This document shows positions 45,547 to 53,529 of a stretch of 64,000 bases of DNA, piece after piece. A program made the position numbers and the translations under genes. This stretch comes from Hyphomicrobium methylovorum. GTDB lineage: Bacteria; Pseudomonadota; Alphaproteobacteria; Rhizobiales; Hyphomicrobiaceae. The DNA is taken from positions 1,054,001 through 1,118,000 of the forward strand of contig NZ_QHJE01000001.1 of NCBI RefSeq assembly GCF_013626205.1. The letters run 5' to 3'. Position 1 is the stretch's first letter, and each line of letters opens with the position of its first letter. The notes beneath the pieces were generated by a model. That model worked only from the letters and a program-made list of their open reading frames with translations. It made no database searches and had not been told where the DNA came from.

Positions 45547-45821
45547 GCAAACCTGAGTTTGGCCGGGCCGCTTCTGGTGTCGTAACCAAAGCGGAACTCG
45601 ACCAACGCATCGCAGCTCAGCCCAAGCCGAGGGCTGAGCTGCACCTCACGCCCAACGGCTACGAAGTGCAGACGGTAAACACCGAGCAATTCAAAGCCTA
45701 CCGCGATCGCATTCATCACCTGCGTGCGCGGCTTAATAAAGCGCAGGACACACTGCGCGAAGATCGCCCCAAAGCGCTGCTGCGCGGACGCGCCAAGCAG
45801 GACTTCGATAGGGAGCGGTGA
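45543..45821 (+). CDS. Small hydrophilic element protein
   Basis: A 92-residue protein from a GTG overlapping the previous gene's stop. It is basic and helical (YRDRIHHLRARLNKAQDTL). No domain is recognised. Operon position with transfer genes suggests an accessory function only by association. Confidence 0.5.
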   Translation: MSKPEFGRAASGVVTKAELDQRIAAQPKPRAELHLTPNGYEVQTVNTEQFKAYRDRIHHLRARLNKAQDTLREDRPKALLRGRAKQDFDRER

Positions 45822-45851
45822 GAGCGCTCCCAGCTCCTCCGGGTTCAAGCC

Positions 45852-46103
45852 ATGAAAACCTTCAGCAAGCTCGACCAAATCCGCACGCATCTCCGCCCTG
45901 AGCTTACGCCAACTGCGCGCGTCGCCACGTTAGAGGGCGGCAAACGCGTGCAGAAAAATCTTTCGATCCTGGAAAGCGATGCTGATCGTCTCGCAGACCT
46001 CGCTAAGCGCGATGGTCTCAGCCAAGCCCGGCTGCTGTCGGAAGCGTTGGATGCGTATGAGGGGCAGGCTACAAAAAAGACCAGCCGGATTGCTCTCGGC
46101 TGA
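45852..46103 (+). CDS. Small RHH-like protein
   Basis: An 83-residue protein: VQKNLSILESDADRLADLAKRDGLSQARLLSEALDAYEG has the strand-helix-helix pattern of ribbon-helix-helix regulators. It is last in the row of small genes after the coupling protein. Its target is unknown. Confidence 0.55.
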   Translation: MKTFSKLDQIRTHLRPELTPTARVATLEGGKRVQKNLSILESDADRLADLAKRDGLSQARLLSEALDAYEGQATKKTSRIALG

Positions 46104-46128
46104 TCTCAGCAGTGCGAAAAGTCAGAAC

Positions 46129-46275
46129 TTACTTCTTACCAGCGTCGTTCTTGGCATCGTTCCAGATTTTGTTCACGCGGTTGCGCTCTTCGGTGCTCAT
46201 CCCGTTCGTTGAAACAGGATTGCCCTTCGTACCCGCATCCTTGATCTGCTGATCAGTGAGGTTGTTGTTGCTCAT
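46129..46275 (-). CDS. 48-residue protein, convergent with transfer genes
   Basis: A short frame that begins MSNNNLTDQQIKDAGTKGNP and ends NKIWNDAKNDAGKK. GGAG lies nine bases before the ATG. It is highly hydrophilic, Asn/Lys-rich and without a membrane segment. The composition and ribosome-binding site support translation. No family recognised. Confidence 0.5.
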   Translation of the reverse strand: MSNNNLTDQQIKDAGTKGNPVSTNGMSTEERNRVNKIWNDAKNDAGKK

Positions 46276-46434
46276 CGGCTGTAACTCCAGAGAACATCAC
46301 TAGTTGAAACGGAGGAGAGTCTGCGCTTTCTCGTGGCGGATAAAAGGCAGCGCACGGAATATGACGGCAGTCGTGGATATTTTGATTACTGAAGGGTTTG
46401 CCACGGGATGAGCGCTGTGAGCGCTCTTGGTCAA

Positions 46435-47679
46435 TCAGACGAGATCAAACTGCTGCGAGAGCTGCGTTTCAGGAGCAGCCGAATTGGCTTGAGCAACTGG
46501 CCCAATCGATAAGCGCGCAGCATTGTCAATGTCGAAGCGGTGAGCAGCTTCGCGAACTTGCTCCAAAGATAGGTCAGCATAACCGGCGTCAATGGTGTGC
46601 CAGTCGATGATCTTGCCGGTAAGCTCGTATTCAGTGGCCATAAGGCGAACCCGCTGACGGGGATCGGAGACTTGGAAGGCGTCCTGTAGCTTCCAGCGGC
46701 GCTTAAGCCCATCAAGATTGGCGCTTGTTAGCCAGCGCTCCGGATCATCGAGCGTGGATGAAATCAGCCTTGAGATGTCTGGGGCATTCGCAGGTGGTGC
46801 CGTGATGCAAATTTCATAAAATCCGAAATCCGAATACGGGACGTAAGCGGCGTATGAGCCCGAGTAGTTCAGGGCGCGAGCGCAAAGCTGACGGTCCAAT
46901 TCCTTCTTTAACAGTTCTGTGAACGCAATGCACGCCATGCGGTCGTCCGGCGCGGCTTCAGTGTCTTGTACGTAAAATGACAGTTCTTGCGTATCCTGCA
47001 CTTTGTGATGAGACAGGTGAACCGAGTTGCAAATTGGTTGAGTAGTCGCTGGCGCGGCCGTGCCGCGCGGTAAATTTCGTAAGAGTGCCTCAAGCTGAAC
47101 CATGACCTGAGCCGGATCAACCGGCCCGGAGACAACGATCCCGATACGCTCGCCCACCACATTCGCGCGGTGATGGTCTCGCAAGGCCCCGGGTGTCATG
47201 GCCTCGATATCGCTTCTGAGGCCAAGGATCGTATTGGCAAATAGGTGGCTCCCATACAGGCGCTTCTGGAGTGGTGCCAGCAGCGGAAAATTCGTCCGCG
47301 ATTCTAATTCTTCGTGCAAGATGCGGGATTGCTCGCGCTCAAAGCTCTCATCGTCGAAGGCGGGATCGAGAACCGCAGTTGAAATGAGCTGCAGCACATC
47401 TTGGAAGTCTTCGGCAACGCAGTCGGCCTCGATTAGTACTCGTTCTTTCGAGGTGTAGAATCCGCTGCTGACGCAGAGCCGTTCCAGGTCATCGGCGACA
47501 TTGCCGGATGCAGTCCGCGCTTGGGACATGCAGTGTTCAAGGAAATGGGTAGACCCCGATACGCCGTCGTGGCGCGAGCCGTTGCGAATAACGAGGCGCA
47601 CCGAGACGCCGTGGGAGTGGGGATTGGGATCGATACCAACTGAAATGCCGTTTGATAGAACCCCCGAAACAAAAGCCAT
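46435..47679 (-). CDS. M16-family (pitrilysin/insulinase-like) metallopeptidase
   Basis: A 414-residue single-subunit M16 protein. The inverted zinc motif is H45-F-L-E48-H49 (STHFLEHCMSQ) and the third ligand is in the helix ILHEELESR about 75 residues later, as in active members. VVSGPVDPAQVM marks the second half. M16 enzymes degrade short peptides inside a closed chamber. There is no signal peptide, so it is cytoplasmic. It is isolated among mobilization genes; the substrate is unknown. An unusual cargo for such an element. Confidence 0.88.
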   Translation of the reverse strand: MAFVSGVLSNGISVGIDPNPHSHGVSVRLVIRNGSRHDGVSGSTHFLEHCMSQARTASGNVADDLERLCVSSGFYTSKERVLIEADCVAEDFQDVLQLISTAVLDPAFDDESFEREQSRILHEELESRTNFPLLAPLQKRLYGSHLFANTILGLRSDIEAMTPGALRDHHRANVVGERIGIVVSGPVDPAQVMVQLEALLRNLPRGTAAPATTQPICNSVHLSHHKVQDTQELSFYVQDTEAAPDDRMACIAFTELLKKELDRQLCARALNYSGSYAAYVPYSDFGFYEICITAPPANAPDISRLISSTLDDPERWLTSANLDGLKRRWKLQDAFQVSDPRQRVRLMATEYELTGKIIDWHTIDAGYADLSLEQVREAAHRFDIDNAARLSIGPVAQANSAAPETQLSQQFDLV

Positions 47680-47757
47680 TATGTATTATGAATAAATAAC
47701 GGCTAAAAATCAAATTAGCGAAACTGGAATCGGCACCAGCGCTATTGATAGGGAGCG

Positions 47758-47946
47758 TTAGAGGAAGCGATCAAATGGAATCGGATCGAGATGACCGAGC
47801 CACGGCCGATCAGGCTTACCCCTCAGCGGATTTTGTTTGGTCGTTTCGGCGTCGCCATGGCGTTCTTGATGCCTTAGCGCCAATTCCCGCATCAAATCCG
47901 GCGGCATTTTTATTTTCGAAAATATTTTTGCTAGCATATTCATCAT
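47758..47946 (-). CDS. Possible small protein (uncertain)
   Basis: A frame giving about 62 residues (MMNMLAKIFSKIKMPPDLMRELALRHQERHGDAE...). The sequence has balanced composition, but no clear ribosome-binding site is present and the region is otherwise AT-rich spacer between the peptidase and the ion channel. Without this frame, 47680-48022 holds nothing else I can identify. Confidence 0.3.
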   Translation of the reverse strand: MMNMLAKIFSKIKMPPDLMRELALRHQERHGDAETTKQNPLRGKPDRPWLGHLDPIPFDRFL

Positions 47947-48022
47947 AATTATCAGCCAATCCGTTGCTATCCTACAGCTTGTTACCTTCAGCGTTCCGCC
48001 TGTTTTACGTCTTTGGCGCCTA

Positions 48023-48796
48023 TCAACTGTCGCCCTGATCATTAGGCGGCTCGTTAATTGAAAGCTTGCCGATAACCGAGAGAGTCACGGCAACGGCGAG
48101 CGCCATAGACATCAGACCGAGCGACGCTTCTATCATGACCGTAATCCGGCCTGCACTCGATGCTGGGACAATGTCGCCGAAGCCAAGCGTAGTCCACACA
48201 ACGACCGAGAAATACAACGCATCGAAAAAATTATGCGATGTAAAGCTGCCGCCTATTAGCACTCCGAAGTAGCTGTGCAGCTTAGCGAAAACAATAATTA
48301 AAAATAGCAAATTTATCAAGAAATATGTGTAATGGAGAATAATCGTAGTTCTATTGTGGGGAATTTTTTCGGTCAGGATGTTAAAGATATCCGATAGGGT
48401 AAGCCACAATACCAGCGCGCCCATGAGAAAGCAGAGATAAGGTGTGAAATGTCCCAGGTCGGCAGATACTAGCGCTAAGATAATTAAGTGCGGCCAGAAG
48501 AAGCCTATGAGCCATACAGAATATTCAGTGTATTTGCCTAGCAGCACGAATAAATAGGACGCTAGGTATGCCGCTATCGCCGCGACATACATAAAATAAG
48601 GCCACACAGGGCCATACTCAATCAGCAGATAGGCTGCTGCGACGAGCAGAACGATGAACGCTTGGGCATGCCCGTGGCCTTGATATTTCAAACGAACGTA
48701 GGTGGCATAAAGCGCGCCGATGGACATCAGCGTCCAATAAATGTGGAACGCCCAATACATTACGTTGGCTGATGCCAGTGATGCAAAGCTAGACAC
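48023..48796 (-). CDS. Two-pore-helix (Ion_trans_2-type) ion channel
   Basis: A 257-residue membrane protein with six or more helices and a single pore loop near the C-terminus: FFDALYFSVVVWTTLGFGDIVP gives selectivity motif TTLGFGD, a potassium-channel-like filter (TxGFGD). The preceding helices may form a separate membrane domain. No cytoplasmic RCK domain follows. Start is GTG. Potassium selectivity is predicted from the filter. It is unexpected cargo within a mobile element. Confidence 0.8.
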   Translation of the reverse strand: MSSFASLASANVMYWAFHIYWTLMSIGALYATYVRLKYQGHGHAQAFIVLLVAAAYLLIEYGPVWPYFMYVAAIAAYLASYLFVLLGKYTEYSVWLIGFFWPHLIILALVSADLGHFTPYLCFLMGALVLWLTLSDIFNILTEKIPHNRTTIILHYTYFLINLLFLIIVFAKLHSYFGVLIGGSFTSHNFFDALYFSVVVWTTLGFGDIVPASSAGRITVMIEASLGLMSMALAVAVTLSVIGKLSINEPPNDQGDS

Positions 48797-48891
48797 TTAA
48801 GCTCTCCGAGTATCTGGGCCACGACAATGCTAAGAATGTTATCGATGCGGACTTCCGGCCACTAGGTGGAAAAGGAAGCCCCCACCCTTGG

Positions 48892-49983
48892 GTGATGACT
48901 GCTGTTACATCGGCAGCTCCAGCAAGGGCACAGCCGATGCAGAAGCTAATATCGATAGCTGGTTTCACTGCCGCGCTCGTTATGTGCGCCGTATCCGGCG
49001 TGATGAACTATCTGTTCATGGCCTCGCTCGGGAAGACGCCGCTGGAGGGCCAGGTGCTAGGCGCGGCCTCCGCCGCGGCGGACGTACTCAAAGCGCTGCT
49101 TCCGTTTTTCATCGCTTGGAGCTGGGCGGCGAAGCGCATGGTGGCCGCGTTTAGCGGTGCGCTCGCCTTCGCTTTCTTCGCAGGCTTCTCGCTTTTGAGC
49201 GCCATCGGCTTTGCCGCAGCTACGCGAGGCACGCTGGTCGAGAGTCGTGAAGGCCTCACGCAATCGCATGAGCGCGTGCTTGGCTCACTAAGAGCGCTCG
49301 AAGCGCGGCGCGGCGGCTTACCTACTCACCGTCCTGCAGCTGTGCTGGAAGAAGAAATTGAGGCTAAGCGCCAGAACAGGCGTTGGCATGTGTCGAGAGA
49401 TTGCACGAACGCAACTGAGGGCGAAAGCAGGTCATTCTGCGCAGAGTATTTTCGTCTGCGCGCCGAACTGGCGGCTGCGCAGGAAGCGGATCGCCTATCC
49501 GTGCAGATTGGCAGCCTGCAGCTAGAGAGCGTAAGGCTGCGGGAGAGCGGTGCGGGGCAAGATAGCGATCCACAATCCTCGCTGCTCAGTCGGATCACTG
49601 GTCAGAAGCCGGAGCCTGTGCGGCTTGCGCTCACCATCGCCGTTGCACTGCTGGTCGAGATCGGGGCCTCACTCGGGCTATTTCTCGCTAGCGGCCACAA
49701 TTCGCCATTGGGTCCATCTTCGCCAATCTTGCAGCAGGCCAAGCCAGCAGGCTGCATTGAGGAGTTTTGCCTGGAGGCGCTGACCGCTGCCCCGCATTCC
49801 GCGCTGTCTATGGAGGAGATTCTTCGAGCCTACGAAGCCTGGTGTGCCAGCAAAGGCCTGACAGCGTCCGATGTGGACACCGTCAGCGAAGTCTTTGCAG
49901 CTATCGCCTTGGCAATTCCCTTGCCCTATGACGGCAAGGCATATCGGGGGCTCGCGCTGTCGGGATCGGGGGCTTTATCATGA
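48892..49983 (+). CDS. Membrane-anchored coiled-coil protein with small C-terminal domain
   Basis: A 363-residue protein. Three membrane helices lie in the first 115 residues, then a coiled coil (LTQSHERVLGSLRALEARRGG, FRLRAELAAAQEADRLSVQIGSLQLE), another membrane helix (LALTIAVALLVEIGASLGLFLAS) and a C-terminal winged-helix-like segment (SMEEILRAYEAWCASKGLTASD). Comparable architectures occur on alphaproteobacterial plasmids near relaxase genes. The start is GTG with ATG next; the ribosome-binding site is weak. Function unknown. Confidence 0.6.
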   Translation: MMTAVTSAAPARAQPMQKLISIAGFTAALVMCAVSGVMNYLFMASLGKTPLEGQVLGAASAAADVLKALLPFFIAWSWAAKRMVAAFSGALAFAFFAGFSLLSAIGFAAATRGTLVESREGLTQSHERVLGSLRALEARRGGLPTHRPAAVLEEEIEAKRQNRRWHVSRDCTNATEGESRSFCAEYFRLRAELAAAQEADRLSVQIGSLQLESVRLRESGAGQDSDPQSSLLSRITGQKPEPVRLALTIAVALLVEIGASLGLFLASGHNSPLGPSSPILQQAKPAGCIEEFCLEALTAAPHSALSMEEILRAYEAWCASKGLTASDVDTVSEVFAAIALAIPLPYDGKAYRGLALSGSGALS

Positions 49984-50499
49984 AGCCGCGATCTTGCTCA
50001 GCAAGTCGATGGCGTTGAGGCGTTCAGGTCTGTCAGCAACGGGGTCAGGATTAGCCGCCACAGCTCTTAGACCTTCGACATATGCGTTGGGTAAGGAGTT
50101 CCGCTCTGCACCCGCTATCACGAGATCACGGTACCAGTCATAGGGTACGAGTGCGGTGTTGCTAGACTGTGCCAGAGCCAGATACGTGACGGCATCAACG
50201 GGTGAGGCCGGAGCAGTAAAAACTTGGAAGTCCTGGCAGGCGTAGCCCGGACCCTCGTGCCGATCGAGATCGGTCTTTTCACTGGCATCAATCGAAAAAA
50301 TGACGCCGTAAACACGCGCGGATGCGTCGTTGGCTTTGATCAGGGTGGCTTTTCCGGAGCCATCCTTGCTTATCTTGTGAAACACAAGTTCATAGCCATC
50401 GACCCATGCGGAGCCAACCGCATGCGCAGATTTGCAGCGCCTTTGAAGGCGCTCTGCCAGCATGTTCGATCCATACGCGAAGTACCGAATCGTGGTCAT
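49978..50499 (-). CDS. Gamma-glutamylcyclotransferase-like (AIG2/GGCT) protein
   Basis: A 173-residue protein of the GGCT/AIG2 fold. The signature YFAYGSNML is at residues 6-14; the probable catalytic glutamate is in DLDRHEGPGY. Enzymes of this family release 5-oxoproline from gamma-glutamyl amino acids or related substrates. It overlaps the 3' end of the preceding plus-strand gene by six bases and sits beside the relaxase. The substrate is not defined by sequence. Confidence 0.8.
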   Translation of the reverse strand: MTTIRYFAYGSNMLAERLQRRCKSAHAVGSAWVDGYELVFHKISKDGSGKATLIKANDASARVYGVIFSIDASEKTDLDRHEGPGYACQDFQVFTAPASPVDAVTYLALAQSSNTALVPYDWYRDLVIAGAERNSLPNAYVEGLRAVAANPDPVADRPERLNAIDLLSKIAAS

Positions 50500-50514
50500 G
50501 CTGACACTCTAGCA

Positions 50515-51870
50515 TTACCGCTCCCGATCCATATCCCTATCGCGACCTCGGCGCGGTGCGCGGTCACCCTTACGCAGGCGCTCGATGCGATCGTCCATCG
50601 AAGGCGTGGGCCGGGCTTCTTGAGTGAAGGTTTTGGTGACCTTCGCTGCTTGTTCAGGCCTTTCGATCTTTTTTGCAGCCTGCTGATCGGCGCGCAAATC
50701 CTTCAGCAACGAGGCATGACGTTCGCGCGCGGCCTTGATCTGCGTCTGCAGCGCCCGCCGCTCCTGCATTTGGGCATCAATAACCGCTTGTCGCTGCGCG
50801 CGATCACGGGCAAGAGCCGCGTATGCGTCGCGTTCGTTCTGACGCTGCACCTCAGCATGTTTGCCCGATAGTCGGCCCCACAGCCCTTTTAGCCCTTTGT
50901 CGAAGCGATCCGCCCGCGTGCGGGTTTCCTCGGCCCATCGCCGTTCTTGCCCGGTCTTGAGTCGCGTGCGCTCAGTCCTTTGCGCATGAACCATTGCCGC
51001 GCGCTGTTGATCGAGCGGGACAAGCGCACGCCGCTTTTCTTGATCAGCCTCTCGCCGCAGTCGCAGGAAATTGGCTGAAAGCTCTTTGGCAAGTTCCGCC
51101 CTGGCCGCCTGCACGCTTGGGAGTGCGTCCGACGGGCCGAGTCGCTTCTCGATCTCTTTGGTCTTCTTGCCGGTGTAGCGGGCCACAGAGAGCACTTCGC
51201 CCTCGGGCGTGATCGCCACATGGCCGCGCCGGTCGCCTTTGGCGAGCGTAATGCCGCGAGCCTTCAGCGCCTGCACGAAAGCGGCCTTGGAATCCGAAAC
51301 GGCCCAACATTCCTGCATCAGCTCTTTGAGATCGCGGGCATCGCGTCCGATGCGCTTGGCCTGCTGCCATTCCTGGAGAGAAAAGTTGCGTGGATCGGCC
51401 TCGCGGCTGTTCATCAGGCCGCGCGGCATCTTCCAGCCGTTTTCCAGATAAAGCTCGCGCGAGAGATCGCGCAGCCGGGTTTTGAAGAAGGGAAGGTTGA
51501 TGGCCGTCATCGTCTCGGCATCAATTCGGCTCCAAACCGCATGGGCGTGGCGGCGGCCCTCCTTTTCGTGAAAAACCACCACGCGCGGCTGCCCCGCAAG
51601 GCCGGTACGCTGCTCAATTCGCTCGATGGCGCTCTCAAACGTCTCGACAGAAACCCGCTCCTGCGGCGGCGGGCTGAGCGAGACCGAGAACAGAAACTGC
51701 TTACAGCGCGTGCCCAGGCTGACGGCATGCGCCTCCGTCAGCGCTCCGGTCAGGTCGTGCGAGATGAAGCTCCGAATCTCGTGAGTCTCGACGTGCTCAT
51801 TTTCGTCGGTACGAAGGAGGTGCTGGGCGAGCTGCTTTCCGCCGCCGCGCTGTGAAGCCTTGAGGATCAT
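50515..51870 (-). CDS. Relaxase (MobA/VirD2-like)
   Basis: A 451-residue nuclease. MILKASQRGGGKQLAQHLLR opens the domain; the HUH-type metal motif is GRRHAHAVWSRID (H-x-H-x2-W), and SLSPPPQERVSVETFESAIERI is a further MobP-family feature. The C-terminal half is charged and coiled-coil-rich (READQEKRRALVPLDQQRAAMVHAQRTERTRLK). It nicks the transfer origin and carries the strand into the recipient. The ATG at 51870 is used. The MobC-like gene is upstream, overlapping slightly; oriT probably lies nearby, but I cannot place it. Confidence 0.88.
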   Translation of the reverse strand: MILKASQRGGGKQLAQHLLRTDENEHVETHEIRSFISHDLTGALTEAHAVSLGTRCKQFLFSVSLSPPPQERVSVETFESAIERIEQRTGLAGQPRVVVFHEKEGRRHAHAVWSRIDAETMTAINLPFFKTRLRDLSRELYLENGWKMPRGLMNSREADPRNFSLQEWQQAKRIGRDARDLKELMQECWAVSDSKAAFVQALKARGITLAKGDRRGHVAITPEGEVLSVARYTGKKTKEIEKRLGPSDALPSVQAARAELAKELSANFLRLRREADQEKRRALVPLDQQRAAMVHAQRTERTRLKTGQERRWAEETRTRADRFDKGLKGLWGRLSGKHAEVQRQNERDAYAALARDRAQRQAVIDAQMQERRALQTQIKAARERHASLLKDLRADQQAAKKIERPEQAAKVTKTFTQEARPTPSMDDRIERLRKGDRAPRRGRDRDMDRER

Positions 51871-51877
51871 TGGCTGA

Positions 51878-52267
51878 TCACCGCTTGCGCAGGCCAAGGG
51901 CCTTCATCAGCAGGGCCTTGATCGCGGCGATATCCGCGCAAGCCTGCTGCAGAGCTGCTTCCACCTCTGGCGTCATTGGCAAAGCGCCGAGTCGGGCAAG
52001 GCGGGCTAACTCCTGCACGCTGCCCGATACCTCCATTGCCCCGAGCCTGGCCAGAACCGTGGCAAACGCTTGCCGGTCCTTTCGGTCATGACGTGCGATG
52101 CGCTTTTTGGGCGGCGCGTTGTCGTTAGCGGGGAACAAGACCTTGCGAGCGTAGGCACTGACTGGCTGCCGCCCCGCACGCCGCTCAAGGTCAGCCTTGA
52201 GCTCCGTTGTCAGGGGTATCGACAGAATCACGCGGCTTGTTTGTTTCGGGCGGTCCTCGGGCATCAT
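51878..52267 (-). CDS. MobC-like mobilization protein
   Basis: A 129-residue basic protein ahead of the relaxase. The N-terminal part (KQTSRVILSIPLTTELKADLERRAGRQPVSAYARKVLF) is a ribbon-helix-helix; the C-terminal helix (ARLGAMEVSGSVQELARLARLG) matches the MobC/relaxosome accessory type. It should bind oriT and help the relaxase. The start at 52267 is preferred over a 49-residue extension. Its stop is 8 bp from the relaxase ATG. Confidence 0.75.
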   Translation of the reverse strand: MMPEDRPKQTSRVILSIPLTTELKADLERRAGRQPVSAYARKVLFPANDNAPPKKRIARHDRKDRQAFATVLARLGAMEVSGSVQELARLARLGALPMTPEVEAALQQACADIAAIKALLMKALGLRKR

Positions 52268-52540
52268 GCCCAAACTGTGCCATGACCGCTCAAGCGAGCT
52301 GGGCGGAAGGTGGCTAGGGCCCGCAACCCGCCTTATAGCCCTTATGCTGGTCGCCTGTGGTTGACCCATCGGACTGCATACACGTCTTGAATTCATTATG
52401 CCGCTCGTCCGCACAGGCTGCGAGCAAGTGAGCCGACATCAACAAAAGGCCGATTAAAGGTTTGCGCATTGCGAGCTACTCCCCCTCGTTGGAATCGAAG
52501 GTGCTGACAAAGCGTGACCAAAATTCGGACGTTGCCGAAA

Positions 52541-52568
52541 TTGACAGTGTACAAACCGATCTGATACC
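52541..52568 (+). promoter_or_regulatory. Conserved plus-strand promoter-like element in the left repeat
   Basis: TTGACA followed by 16 bases and GATACC (or 18 and TACCGT). The same arrangement is kept in the right copy (TTGACA, 16 bases, GATACT) at 62864. It points into the microprotein gene from the opposite strand, so a transcript would be antisense to it. Promoter activity is inferred. Confidence 0.4.
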
Positions 52569-52633
52569 GTTTTCTCGTGCCGTGGATCGAGAAGGAATCT
52601 TCCTCCCACTCTTTTTTCCCGGCTCAGGAAGCA

Positions 52634-52744
52634 TCAAGGTTCGGGATGAGGCTCAAACAGTTGAGAATACTCAGCTAAGTCGTCGTTCAGAGCTTCGAGC
52701 AACTCAAGCAATTGGTGCGAACTGGACCCGTCCGGGCGCGCCAC
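52634..52744 (-). CDS. 36-residue microprotein, left copy
   Basis: Frame from GTG at 52744 (an upstream in-frame TTG would add three residues) to TGA at 52634. Key segments are QLLELLEALNDDLAE and YSQLFEPHPEP. The right copy at 62958 is 25 of 36 identical, and several differences are at third codon positions (CTC/TTC aside, GAG/GAA, CCC/CCG), suggesting selection on protein. The sequence is acidic and helical. It is short and previously unannotated as far as I can tell. No function is known. Confidence 0.55.
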   Translation of the reverse strand: MARPDGSSSHQLLELLEALNDDLAEYSQLFEPHPEP

Positions 52745-52882
52745 GATTTCCAAGTCATTTAACATATTGATTTTATTGTGGTTTTATGGGAAATCTAATT
52801 AGACCCGTCTGGATGCCTCAGCCAATACATTGATTTTAATAATGAAATTAGTTCGAACGGCCACACCGTTTATATTTTCGGA

Positions 52883-53392
52883 CTACCGACCGGGCTCCAA
52901 GCGCGTTTGCGATACGGGTGGCAAATCCTTCGCGCCCTCGCGCACCGGCTTTGCTTCGAGATCGGCAATCAAAGCCTTCATCTCGTTTATTTCGCGCACC
53001 TGGGCTTTGATAATCTCATCGGCGAGTTTCCGGACGCGCGGATCGCGAATATGCGCGCGCTCACTGGTCATGATCGCGATCGAGTGGTGCGGGATCATCG
53101 CGCTCATGTAACTGACATCATCAACGGTCTCTTGGCTGCGGACCAGCCAGAGCGAGGCCGCGAACACCACGACGCTCGCACCGATAATCGCGGCGTTCAC
53201 GGTCTTGTTCTTATACATCGACCACATGAACCCCATCATTACGACCGCCATGGTGGCCCCCATCAGCAGTGCCATCCATGATCTGGTCTGGCTGAACGTG
53301 GCGTGATCGAGCGCATAAGTGTTGAGATACATGAGACCGAACATGATCACGGTGGAAGCCGCGATCATCGCGGCGAAGCGGGCGTAGGACAT
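52883..53392 (-). CDS. Membrane-anchored DUF305 protein
   Basis: A 169-residue protein with three N-terminal membrane helices (FAAMIAASTVIMFGLMYLNTYA, WMALLMGATMAVVMMGFMWSMY, AAIIGASVVVFAASLWLV) and a C-terminal DUF305 region with YMSAMIPHHSIAIMTSERA and ADEIIKAQVREINEMKALI. DUF305 proteins are ferritin-like helical proteins common in copper-resistance clusters. Start ATG at 53392 (a longer frame exists). It follows the copper ATPase gene on the same strand and is probably co-transcribed. Confidence 0.8.
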   Translation of the reverse strand: MSYARFAAMIAASTVIMFGLMYLNTYALDHATFSQTRSWMALLMGATMAVVMMGFMWSMYKNKTVNAAIIGASVVVFAASLWLVRSQETVDDVSYMSAMIPHHSIAIMTSERAHIRDPRVRKLADEIIKAQVREINEMKALIADLEAKPVREGAKDLPPVSQTRLEPGR

Positions 53393-53529
53393 CACGATTT
53401 TCCAACTGGGTTTGGTGCCGCCGGATCGCACGGACCCAAAGACAAGCTAGAAAAATAAACGAGCTGTCGATCGAAAAGGTTCCAAAAAGAGCCTATCGGC
53501 GCGCCGATAGGCTCATGCATTTAGATTGC

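Larger units (their letters stand above)
52537..52858. repeat. Left copy of a ~322-bp imperfect direct repeat
   Basis: Aligns to 62860-63182 in the same orientation. It starts at GAAATTGACAG and ends near GTTCGAAC. Long matches include GGCTCAAACAGTTGAGAA and CTCAGCTAAGTCGTC, and the last part is TTGATTTT...TTAGTTCGAAC, matching with an 11-bp indel. Both copies encode a 36-residue microprotein on the minus strand. The pair encloses the copper/heavy-metal module. Recombination between them would delete about 10.3 kb. Confidence 0.8.

Noticed and set aside
52462-52770. Plus-strand frame of 102 residues across the left repeat
   Set aside because: The matching frame is not kept in length in the right repeat; the minus-strand 36-residue frame is conserved instead.
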